Origin: Globobulimina sp.
Taxonomy: Eukaryota; Foraminifera; Rotaliida
NCBI GenBank assembly: GCA_003354225.1
Contig: PIVH01000259.1
Coordinates: forward strand, 1 to 6,645
DNA: 6,645 bases
Direction of reading: 5' to 3'
A program made the translations under genes and the position numbers. The notes under the pieces are model-generated. The model searched no databases, was not told where the DNA came from, and saw nothing but the letters and a program-made list of their open reading frames with translations. The number at the start of each line of letters is the position of its first letter. Position 1 is the first letter of the stretch. Shown here piece after piece: positions 1 to 6,195 of the stretch.

Positions 1-154
1 GTGTGGTCAATATCGATGTGGCTTCCTTTCTGTTTTCGCCATGGATTGAGATTTTTGACAAATATACAAAATGGGCAAACATCCACATAATAACCAATAG
101 GAAAGTGCCATGTCGGCAAAATTTCAATAGTTGTTTGTAACCGGAGGATGACAT
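1..154 (-). CDS. N-terminal fragment of a membrane-anchored protein, cut by the left edge
   Basis: An open frame starts at an ATG at 154-152 on the minus strand (A at -3) and stays open for 51 codons to the window edge. The protein begins MSSSGYKQLLKFCRHG. It then has a hydrophobic stretch at about residues 17-33 (FLLVIMWMFAHFVYLS), followed by a polar, charged segment. A short basic head followed by one hydrophobic helix is typical of a type II signal anchor or an uncleaved signal peptide, so the missing part probably lies in the secretory pathway lumen or outside the cell. It is on the same strand as the F-box-like gene, starting 66 nt after that gene's stop. No family can be named from so short a fragment. 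The same frame is open a little further upstream but has no earlier ATG. Confidence 0.5.
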   Translation of the reverse strand, partial: MSSSGYKQLLKFCRHGTFLLVIMWMFAHFVYLSKISIHGENRKEATSILTT

Positions 155-220
155 GGTACTCTGAAGCAGATCAAATGTGAAATAAAACTTGCCATAAAAA
201 AATAAAAAACACTTGTTTCA

Positions 221-826
221 TCACATAAACGTAGGGTCAATTTGGTTTATAATTTCGCAGAATGTGCCATAATTAGTTTCATTTGGTTTGTTGAAAGATT
301 TCAGTGAGTTTAGAAAATCAAACTCAGTCAAAATCATCAATCCATTGTTATTGGATAAATTCGTTAACATCAACTTCAAATAATTGTATTCTTTTTCCTC
401 CATCATACACCGAATAGATGCATGTATCATAAATGCTAAAATCTCATAAAAATCACGACTGTAATCATTAAACTGACCAAATTTTTCCAAATCGAATTGA
501 TTTTTGTTTTTAAACAATTTCATTATAAATCTAAATTGCAAATAGTCAGAGAACTCATCGCATTCATCAATACATGTTATGATTGCACTGTAATCAAAAA
601 GATTATTTGATGTCCAGTTGCTGTTTAAAATATGCTTCCAATGACAAAGTGTGTTGTTTCTTTCCTCACCAATTACATTTCTTGTTATTATGGCAAACTG
701 TTCCACATTAATCATATCACATAATTTATTAAAACATTGATTGAAATTCCGATTTATTAATCTTGCATTTTCCATATCATTCACTGGCAAATATCCAAAT
801 GATGTCAGTAATACGTTGGGGTCCAT
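221..826 (-). CDS. F-box-like protein, C-terminal part unrecognised
   Basis: This is a 201-aa single-exon protein with a TGA stop. Its first 30 residues (MDPNVLLTSFGYLP, then VNDMENARLINRNFN) follow the F-box pattern: a helix ending in YLP, a polar D-x-x-N turn, then a helix with an R-L-I/V-N-R core. F-box proteins bind Skp1 and present substrates to SCF ubiquitin ligases. The remaining 160 residues look helical, carry scattered Cys and many Asn, and match no substrate-binding repeat (no LRR, WD40 or Kelch) that I recognise. I chose the ATG at 826 because it begins exactly at the F-box and has A at -3. An in-frame ATG at 898 would add 24 hydrophobic residues and cannot be excluded. The gene is divergent from the globin-RGS gene, with 188 nt between the two starts. 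The F-box call is by pattern only and is moderate. Confidence 0.6.
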   Translation of the reverse strand: MDPNVLLTSFGYLPVNDMENARLINRNFNQCFNKLCDMINVEQFAIITRNVIGEERNNTLCHWKHILNSNWTSNNLFDYSAIITCIDECDEFSDYLQFRFIMKLFKNKNQFDLEKFGQFNDYSRDFYEILAFMIHASIRCMMEEKEYNYLKLMLTNLSNNNGLMILTEFDFLNSLKSFNKPNETNYGTFCEIINQIDPTFM

Positions 827-1014
827 TTTTTGAGCAAAATGGCTGGAATTAATGGATGATACCAATTGCAATGATAGGTAACAAATTTCTAACAGCATGG
901 TAAGCAGTGGTGTTTGTTTCGCATGCAACAAAGTTATTTGATCATCAACATGTATCAGATTAATTATCTTGTCAGACCCACAAAACACCTCACTCTAAAA
1001 ATAGCAGATTAATA
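827..1014. promoter_or_regulatory. Shared divergent promoter region
   Basis: This 188-nt gap separates the starts of the F-box-like gene (minus strand) and the globin-RGS gene (plus strand), so it should contain both promoters and both 5' UTRs. I see no clear TATA box or repeated operator-like motif. If the F-box gene really starts at 898, the gap shrinks to 116 nt. The assignment rests on geometry only. Confidence 0.4.
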
Positions 1015-2022
1015 ATGGGCTCGTGTCTTATCACGGCCAAATCAACAAATGCTGATTGCAACAATCGCTTAGAATATAAAAATGCCATTAATACACTGAC
1101 CAAATGGTGGCATGAAAACGTCTCCATACTACCCGATACTGAATATTTAGAATTAGCAGTGGATCTATACAATAATTTATTTCTTAAAATGCCATCGGTA
1201 CAAAAAATGTTTATGTCGCGCAACATCGATATGCACAGTCAGGCACTCAAAATGTTGGGCATGTTCCGATGGATAATATTAAGTTCGACAGATTCAACAA
1301 TATCTGACAATACTTTAGTTGCATTGCATCAATTAGGCCGTTTACACGATGGTCTCGGCATTACATTGGACGATTATTTATTGGCTGGCTCTATTTTTCA
1401 AGAAACAATGAGCAAAGCATTCGGCAATACATATAATTTAAGAACAAAATGGTGTTTTAATATATTGTATGAAATCATGGTCGGTGTTATGACTGGAAAA
1501 TCTTTCAACGAATTATGTAACAAACAAAATGATAAATTAATGTCACTCTGGAAACAATTTGACGATAACAGTATGTCCGTAAAAGATTGCTTGGGAAATG
1601 AAGAAATAATGTCATATTTACAGTTATTTATGAAAGAACGATTTTGCATTGAATCATTTTTATTTATTGACGATTATAAGAAGTATAAATTGTTATTTTT
1701 TAATAATAATAATAATAAGAATGCGTTTGGTGAATATATGAAAGAATTATATATCGAAAGTAATTCACAACAACAAATAAATATAAGTGGACCGTGTCGG
1801 ATTTTATTTTATCAGACGTTGGCCACTCAAAATAATGTGTATACAGATAATATTTTTGATGATTGTTATGATCAAGCAATGGAATTGATTCAAAGTTCTG
1901 TTTATCCAAAATTTAAACAGGCGATTAAGGAATGTATCAATTCAATAAACGTGGAACCATCATCAACAAAAATTGATTTAGGGAAAGCCACGAATAGATC
2001 ATTAATTGTTAAATTAGTATAA
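1015..2022 (+). CDS. Globin-RGS fusion protein, putative haem-regulated G-protein regulator
   Basis: This is a 335-aa single-exon protein with ATG context AATAATGG. Residues 44-160 are a globin. The segment Y52 to F66 (YNNLFLKMPSVQKMF) aligns without gaps to the B10-CD1 segment of flavohaemoglobins. This gives Tyr B10 = Y52 and Phe CD1 = F66, with H74 (or Q76) at E7 and H111 (LGRLH) as the proximal F8 His. Residues 175-306 are an RGS domain: SYLQLFMKERF, then IDDYKKYK, QINISG and AMELIQSSVYPKF match helices 4-8 of the fold. N256 corresponds to the conserved Asn128 of RGS4, but Ser214 and Ser295 sit where RGS4 has Asn88 and Asp163, so GAP activity may be altered. The N-terminus MGSC could be acylated (Gly2, Cys4), though Ile6 breaks the strict myristoylation pattern. 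There is no FAD/NAD reductase domain, so a sensing role is likelier than NO dioxygenation. An Asn run lies at 230-234. Confidence 0.85.
   Translation: MGSCLITAKSTNADCNNRLEYKNAINTLTKWWHENVSILPDTEYLELAVDLYNNLFLKMPSVQKMFMSRNIDMHSQALKMLGMFRWIILSSTDSTISDNTLVALHQLGRLHDGLGITLDDYLLAGSIFQETMSKAFGNTYNLRTKWCFNILYEIMVGVMTGKSFNELCNKQNDKLMSLWKQFDDNSMSVKDCLGNEEIMSYLQLFMKERFCIESFLFIDDYKKYKLLFFNNNNNKNAFGEYMKELYIESNSQQQINISGPCRILFYQTLATQNNVYTDNIFDDCYDQAMELIQSSVYPKFKQAIKECINSINVEPSSTKIDLGKATNRSLIVKLV
1702..1716 (+). repeat. (AAT)5 microsatellite coding for five Asn
   Basis: Five in-frame AAT codons encode N230-N234 of the globin-RGS protein. They fall in the loop after the IDDYKKYK helix of the RGS domain, a place where RGS domains tolerate insertions. 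The tract may vary in length between strains. Confidence 0.85.
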
Positions 2023-2451
2023 TATATAACTAATGTTGTTTTTTGTGGCATCCCTTTTCTATAATAATTAATAATAAGTTAATATATATAATAAGTTATT
2101 TTTTTTTGTCGCGTCTCCTCTTTTTTGTTCTTAATGTTTATGTAATTTTAATATTTTAAATTTATAATACTTATGTATCACAGTTGTCAGTGAGAAACAA
2201 AAGCTTAATTATCTTGGTGTATATTGTAAAATCAACGTATATATATAATTTAATACATGGTACATATAACTTAAAACGGATTAGAAATTTTTCAATCAAC
2301 GCAGTGTGTGCCACAAAAATGTATGACAACATGTTGCGATGTTACCATAACTCGTTGTTTGACTGTGCATATTTTTTTATCGCTGCGGAATAATAAGTGT
2401 TACTAACATAAACTTTTAAATATACAAACTTGAGAGTTGTTACCACAAACA
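2023..2451. other. Intergenic region: globin-RGS 3' flank, peptidase relic, caspase 5' flank
   Basis: This 429-nt stretch has no intact gene. The left part (2023-2180) is AT-rich with poly-T runs and two 11-bp copies of ATAATAAGTTA (2071-2081 and 2088-2098). It presumably holds the globin-RGS 3' UTR and termination signals. The right part holds the DUF2817 relic listed separately. A frame open over 2184-2393 on the plus strand starts at TTG and is antisense to that relic, so I do not call it a gene. The last 30-45 nt should be the caspase 5' UTR. Confidence 0.6.
2292..2417 (-). pseudogene. Decayed fragment of a DUF2817 peptidase gene
   Basis: Three collinear blocks match exon 1 of the DUF2817 gene in this window: 2296-2343 to 4545-4592 (43 of 48 identical), 2354-2375 to 4657-4678 (19 of 22) and 2384-2406 to 4706-4728 (23 of 23). 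Weaker similarity extends to about 2417. On the minus strand the first block still reads TSQHVVIHFCGTHCVD, against TSQHVVLHFCGTHGVE in the intact gene. It therefore keeps the first zinc His but loses the Gly and changes the Glu ligand to Asp, and an in-frame TGA at 2294-2292 follows. Between blocks 1 and 2 about 54 nt are missing. Between blocks 2 and 3 about 19 nt are missing, which breaks the frame. Three of the five block-1 differences are synonymous or conservative (two silent, one Leu/Ile), so the source was probably a paralogue under selection that later decayed. Confidence 0.85.
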
Positions 2452-3291
2452 ATGGGTTGTTCCTTCTCAGACGACGATACTGATTCTAAATCGTATCAAA
2501 AAGTTGACACTCTTAAGAAGAAAACCAAATCCACCGCTAGGAAAATGTATAATGGCATGAATGTATTGCAGAACATTCCGGCAGCATGGTATTACACAGC
2601 AACATCTGTAGCACCATCAAAATTACCAAGATCAATTCGAGCAAGAACTTGTACAGATAGAAATTTGCAGAAATTGGGAGGAACTGCAGCTGACAGAAAC
2701 AATTTTTACGATTTCATGAATAATAAAAAACATATATGGGGAATGGGAGGAACGCCTGACTCTAAGGGAATATTAGGAGGATCAAAACAAACTTATTCTT
2801 CAGGACACCATAGATTCGTAGCCATTGGAAATTTAGAGTTAGCCATACAACAAGCAGCAGATACCTATAATTCATATCCTATACATGAGACTCAAGATAA
2901 TCCGTTGGTATTTACTTATGCTGGGCACGGCGAAGAATATACCGGGAATTGGGCGATAACGAATGGAGATACAGGCAAAGTAGACACAGTTTCATTGGAA
3001 GATATTTTAGCTCATTGGGATAGGGAATCGACTTCATATTTATTAATTATTTCAGATTCGTGTTATTCAGGATGTTGGGTGAGACGAATGAAGAGTTATC
3101 ATCGCAAAAGTAAATATTTGAATGTTGATGTGATTGCTTCATGTCAAGCAGATGAACTTTCCGGAGAGAATAAAAATGGTGGATTTTTTACCTACGCATT
3201 TTTACAAGCATTGAGAGATGGTGTTACTACAAAACAAGGTTTCATGGCAAGATGGAGAAGAACCGATCAAACTCCTTGCTTTTCATTTTAA
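2452..3291 (+). CDS. Caspase-like cysteine protease (clan CD, C14), predicted N-acylated
   Basis: This is a 279-aa single-exon protein. The start is the ATG at 2452 with A at -3. The frame is open slightly further up, but only from a TTG. The catalytic dyad is clear: H159 in FTYAGHGEE and C204 in ISDSCYSGCW. A p10-like strand and helix follow (IASCQADELSGE, then GGFFTYAFLQAL), ending in QTPCFSF. The N-terminus MGCSFSDD fits the N-myristoylation pattern (Gly2, Ser6) with Cys3 available for palmitoylation, so attachment to a cytosolic membrane face is likely. A basic linker, KKKTKSTARKMY, follows. The usual caspase/metacaspase first strand (ALLIG-N-Y type) is not recognisable; AWYYTATS at 45-52 may replace it. 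No zinc-finger, Pro-rich, DED or CARD prodomain is present. Substrate specificity cannot be read. The upstream region is the peptidase relic. Confidence 0.88.
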   Translation: MGCSFSDDDTDSKSYQKVDTLKKKTKSTARKMYNGMNVLQNIPAAWYYTATSVAPSKLPRSIRARTCTDRNLQKLGGTAADRNNFYDFMNNKKHIWGMGGTPDSKGILGGSKQTYSSGHHRFVAIGNLELAIQQAADTYNSYPIHETQDNPLVFTYAGHGEEYTGNWAITNGDTGKVDTVSLEDILAHWDRESTSYLLIISDSCYSGCWVRRMKSYHRKSKYLNVDVIASCQADELSGENKNGGFFTYAFLQALRDGVTTKQGFMARWRRTDQTPCFSF

Positions 3292-3398
3292 TTATTGTAT
3301 ACCACGTGCTATATACACCAGTTTTAATTATTATAATACTCATCACTTTTTCACATAAGTCAGATTGGATGGGTATCAAATCACTGAATTAAGTGTTG

Positions 3399-3416
3399 TG
3401 TGATTTTAAAATCACA
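3399..3416. repeat. 18-bp perfect palindrome in a convergent intergenic region
   Basis: TGTGATTTTAAAATCACA is its own reverse complement. It lies 107 nt after the caspase stop and 110 nt from the DUF2817 stop, almost exactly midway between two convergent genes. It could be a protein-binding site, a cruciform-prone site or a hairpin near the 3' ends. In AT-rich DNA it may also be chance. Confidence 0.6.
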
Positions 3417-3455
3417 GTTCTGAGGTTTACAAAATATTTTGCAGTGAATAACTGA

Positions 3456-3461
3456 AATAAA
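3456..3461 (+). terminator. Possible AATAAA polyadenylation signal for the caspase-like gene
   Basis: A canonical AATAAA lies 165 nt after the caspase stop, followed by GT-containing sequence. If used, the 3' UTR would nearly reach the end of the convergent DUF2817 gene. In AT-rich DNA this hexamer occurs often by chance, so the call is weak. Confidence 0.3.
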
Positions 3462-3526
3462 GCAATGAGCACAAATAGTGGTTCAGCAATCAGCAGTTTC
3501 AGCACCAAACAAAAATTAATTCAATA

Positions 3527-4921
3527 TCATCTCGCCACCAATTTTTTAAACACCTCAACACCAGAAAGCAAGACTTTATTTTTCCAAACGGGATCATTTT
3601 GCGGATAAAAGACATTCTTTACATCCAATCCTCGCAAATAAAATTGCTTGTCATCTTCCACAGATTCACCTTTTGAATAATGATAGGCCATATTTTCCGC
3701 TCTCAATGCTTTAAACACTTTGACCGGTGATACAGTACCAAATTCTTGGACAATTGCAATTGTATCAACACTCTTTTTAAACAATGATAAATATCCATGT
3801 TTTGCAGTCACTAAACCAACACTGTCCGAATAAATCTCCTTATAAAACCCATTCGATCCAATATCCTGAATTCTATCCCTTTCTGCCGCATATTTTGGTA
3901 ATAATGTTTTCAATTTATTGCTTCCGTTATCAATCAATAAAGAATCTTTGCCGGAACTGCCTAATCCTGTATGCACGTCAATAATTGTTAATTTCTGGCC
4001 AATTTCACATAAATCTACCTCAAATTTATCATTTTCAATGCTTTGTTCCGTTAAAAATTGCACCAACATATCATGTTCGGCAGAAATATCCATCCCACCA
4101 TAAAATAACCCATCTTTCTTAAAATATTGTCCCTCAACAATGCTTTTTTTAAGTGTTTCCATGCCATAAATTAGAATATTTTTAATTGCCTCCCACCAAA
4201 ATAAAAAATCATCGCGAAACCATGTTGGTTTACGACACGGATTTAATAAATTATTCATTTCAACATATCCGGACTTATTCGGATCTCTATTTTTTACCTT
4301 AACATATACATCTATTTAAAGAAATTTCTATAATTTAATAAAAATATACTAAACTGTGTCCCATAATTCTTTGTTTAACAAACAATTTCTATTCAAATCA
4401 ATATTTGCTTTGTTCCATCGCCGGTTATGAGCCATTCCAAAAGGATTTAAAGTGTGGACAAATAGAATATGTGCTTTTGAATTTATGATTTGCTGCATTT
4501 CATTTTGTAATAAATATATTTGAATGGCGGAACCTGCATAACCTTCAACACCGTGCGTGCCACAAAAATGTAGGACAACATGTTGCGAGGTTTTATCGCC
4601 AGGAATGTAGCATAAATCGATGGATAAATCACTTTCTGTATCAATTATGATGGAATGTTGTTTGGCTGTCGATATTTTGGATGCGGCATTGCGGAATTTA
4701 TCCCGTGCGGAATAATAAGTGTTACTAAAATATGCTTCTAATTCCGAGTTTTGTTTGTTTCGTTTGTTTTGTTTGTATAAACTTATGCAATATGCAATTG
4801 TTAACACTGATATTGATCCGATTGCTAAGTATTTTAATCGTTGATGTTTACTTTCTATATCTGCTGATGAATAAAGGTGGTCTCTTGTTTTGCTCATCCA
4901 GGATGATAAAGTGTTGTACAT
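3527..4921 (-). CDS. Membrane-anchored DUF2817 family (M14-like) zinc peptidase, two exons
   Basis: Exon 1 (4921-4355) encodes 189 residues and exon 2 (4297-3527) adds 256, giving a 445-aa protein. The start ATG has A at -3. A hydrophobic helix at about residues 32-49 (LAIGSISVLTIAYCISLY), followed by the basic KQNKRNKQ, suggests a single-pass anchor. DUF2817 proteins resemble M14 carboxypeptidases and succinylglutamate desuccinylase/aspartoacylase enzymes. Here the zinc site is GTH123GVE126 plus H298 in IIDVHTGLG. NPFG with DLNRN (about 159-179) forms the substrate-binding Asn-Arg motif, and E374 in QEFGT is the likely catalytic Glu. All key residues are present, so the enzyme is probably active. 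The natural substrate of this family is not established. The family is common in bacteria, so an old transfer followed by gain of an intron and an anchor is possible. The gene is convergent with the caspase-like gene and divergent from the secreted-protein gene. Confidence 0.88.
4298..4354 (-). other. 57-nt spliceosomal intron in the DUF2817 gene
   Basis: Without splicing, exon 1 hits TAG at 4351-4349, just after ...LWDT. Removing the sequence from GTTTAG (4354) to TTAAG (4298) joins ACA directly to GTA in phase 0. The protein then reads WDT-VKNRDPNKSGYVE, matching the usual DUF2817 stretch between DLNRN and the NP motif. The intron is very AT-rich, contains stops in the reading frame, and has GT-AG ends with a non-canonical +3 T. 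Other GT/AG pairs tested here break the frame or leave a stop. It is the only intron evident in the window. Confidence 0.85.
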
Positions 4922-5049
4922 CTTAATTAATTGTTTTTTGATTATCCACTCATAATTCCAGCTACATTTTTTTACTTAATCAGCCTTTACGCATTATCGA
5001 AGGTTCAGCGAATTAAAGTGTGCGTGCAACTCAGTAAAAATCAATAAAC
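4922..5049. promoter_or_regulatory. Shared divergent promoter region
   Basis: A 128-nt gap separates the start of the DUF2817 gene (minus) from the start of the secreted-protein gene (plus). Both promoters and 5' UTRs must fit here, unless they overlap coding sequence. No specific motif stands out. Confidence 0.4.
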
Positions 5050-6195
5050 ATGAAACTAATTTTATTCATTATTTTTTCATCTTATTGGTTGCAAATTGTA
5101 TTATCAACATCGATGTTGATACACGAATTAGACACCGCTATTGAGATTGGTCTACCTTTCAATGCTTACAATACTAGCAATGAAATACAAATATCTGCGT
5201 GGAACACAGCAATCAGATCTCATTTATCGCAGATATCTATAAATAATTCTGACCAGCTCGCTTTACAAAAACAGAATTATTATAAATTGTGGGCCGAAAC
5301 AATCAAATATAAAATGCCTTTAATGGACTTGGATTTGTATGCTGATTTAGCACAATTATTAGCTCAAAAATTCAGTGATCTACAGACGTTTTTTTACATT
5401 CATTCATGGTTACGACCACAATTCAAATTAGCAACACAATACAGCAATGATGATGTTATTATAATGGATACAAAGACCATGCAAACAATCAATCAAATTG
5501 TAGAAACAAAACGTTTCCGGGATTTATTACACAGCGAATATAAACACGAAAACACAAACTGTTTTCCACATTTATTAATTTATTTAAATGGAGCAGTTGC
5601 AGATATTGCTCAGGAATATGATAATCAAAGTCAAAGACAATCATTATTTGCCTCGATTTTTGCTGCATTGTGGAAGTGCATCAAACGTTATGTATCGCCT
5701 ATCGACACAAACAAAGCATGCCCATCAATCATATTTGCAGTGGCTTACAAATTCCGTTGTATTGATATAATGTTAAACATAATGAACCCGCTCAATGTTA
5801 AATTAATCAAATATATCAGGCATAATAAGACTAAAGTCACTGAATACACATATTTGGATAACGTTGCTGTTAAAGGAATGGTAAACTCATTAGCAAAATA
5901 TGTAATTAGTGGTGAGTCATCAGAACAAATTGGTGCAATCAGTGCAGTCATCCAAGATATCAATTACATCAAAGAACAACTTCACGAACAACATATATTA
6001 TTTGCATCTGGATATCGGCCATTACAATTGATTCAAGATTTAGATTTTGCCATTGAATCAAATAAATATATGACATTTTACCAATGTGAGTCAAATAAAT
6101 GTGCTGCTTTTATATGGGAAGAATTAATGCGAAACCAGTTTATGAATAAATTTTCATTTTTGAAGAAATCTTCATATGGAATGATACAATTGTGA
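5050..6195 (+). CDS. Secreted helical protein of unknown family, frame lost near its 3' end
   Basis: This 381-aa frame begins at an ATG with A at -3. A classic signal peptide covers residues 1-19 (MKLILFIIFSSYWLQIVLS), with likely cleavage before TS, so the protein should enter the secretory pathway. N-glycosylation sequons are visible at N41-T-S and N65-N-S, with others further on. The rest looks mainly helical with no second clear membrane span. It holds regularly spaced aromatic and Leu residues and few Cys. I recognise no domain. Coding character is lost after about residue 370, and the last residues before TGA (KKSSYGMIQL) come from the out-of-register tail. From 6150 the frame starting one base earlier in each codon is open to the window end, so the true protein very likely continues there. 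This frame should be treated as the first part of a longer gene. Confidence 0.75.
   Translation: MKLILFIIFSSYWLQIVLSTSMLIHELDTAIEIGLPFNAYNTSNEIQISAWNTAIRSHLSQISINNSDQLALQKQNYYKLWAETIKYKMPLMDLDLYADLAQLLAQKFSDLQTFFYIHSWLRPQFKLATQYSNDDVIIMDTKTMQTINQIVETKRFRDLLHSEYKHENTNCFPHLLIYLNGAVADIAQEYDNQSQRQSLFASIFAALWKCIKRYVSPIDTNKACPSIIFAVAYKFRCIDIMLNIMNPLNVKLIKYIRHNKTKVTEYTYLDNVAVKGMVNSLAKYVISGESSEQIGAISAVIQDINYIKEQLHEQHILFASGYRPLQLIQDLDFAIESNKYMTFYQCESNKCAAFIWEELMRNQFMNKFSFLKKSSYGMIQL

Noticed and set aside
827-988. N-terminal extension of the F-box-like protein to 988 or 898
   Set aside because: The codon at 988 is GTG, which is unlikely in a eukaryote. The ATG at 898 is possible, but its hydrophobic leader does not fit a cytosolic F-box protein.
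990-1226. Minus-strand frame opposite the globin-RGS start
   Set aside because: It is a shadow of the globin reading frame and has no domain of its own. The same applies to minus frames at 1398-1649 and 1700-1909.
2071-2098. Two ATAATAAGTTA direct repeats
   Set aside because: They lie in very AT-rich low-complexity DNA. No flanking inverted repeats or coding evidence points to a mobile element.
2184-2393. 69-codon plus-strand frame in the intergenic region
   Set aside because: It starts at TTG and runs antisense over the DUF2817 relic, so its openness is inherited from that fragment. There is no protein-level pattern of its own.
2437-2451. Five extra residues before the caspase Met-Gly
   Set aside because: They require a TTG start. 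The ATG at 2452 has A at -3 and gives a proper myristoylation motif.
3784-4103. Plus-strand frames inside the DUF2817 gene
   Set aside because: They are antisense to a clearly conserved peptidase with its zinc and catalytic residues on the other strand.
4732-4926. Plus-strand frame opposite the DUF2817 N-terminus
   Set aside because: Its apparent hydrophobicity reflects the complement of the basic and membrane segments of the real gene.
6150-6192. Canonical -1 ribosomal frameshift site
   Set aside because: The in-frame context is TCA TTT TTG, which does not meet the X XXY YYZ rule, and no strong downstream stem was evident by eye. An indel is simpler.
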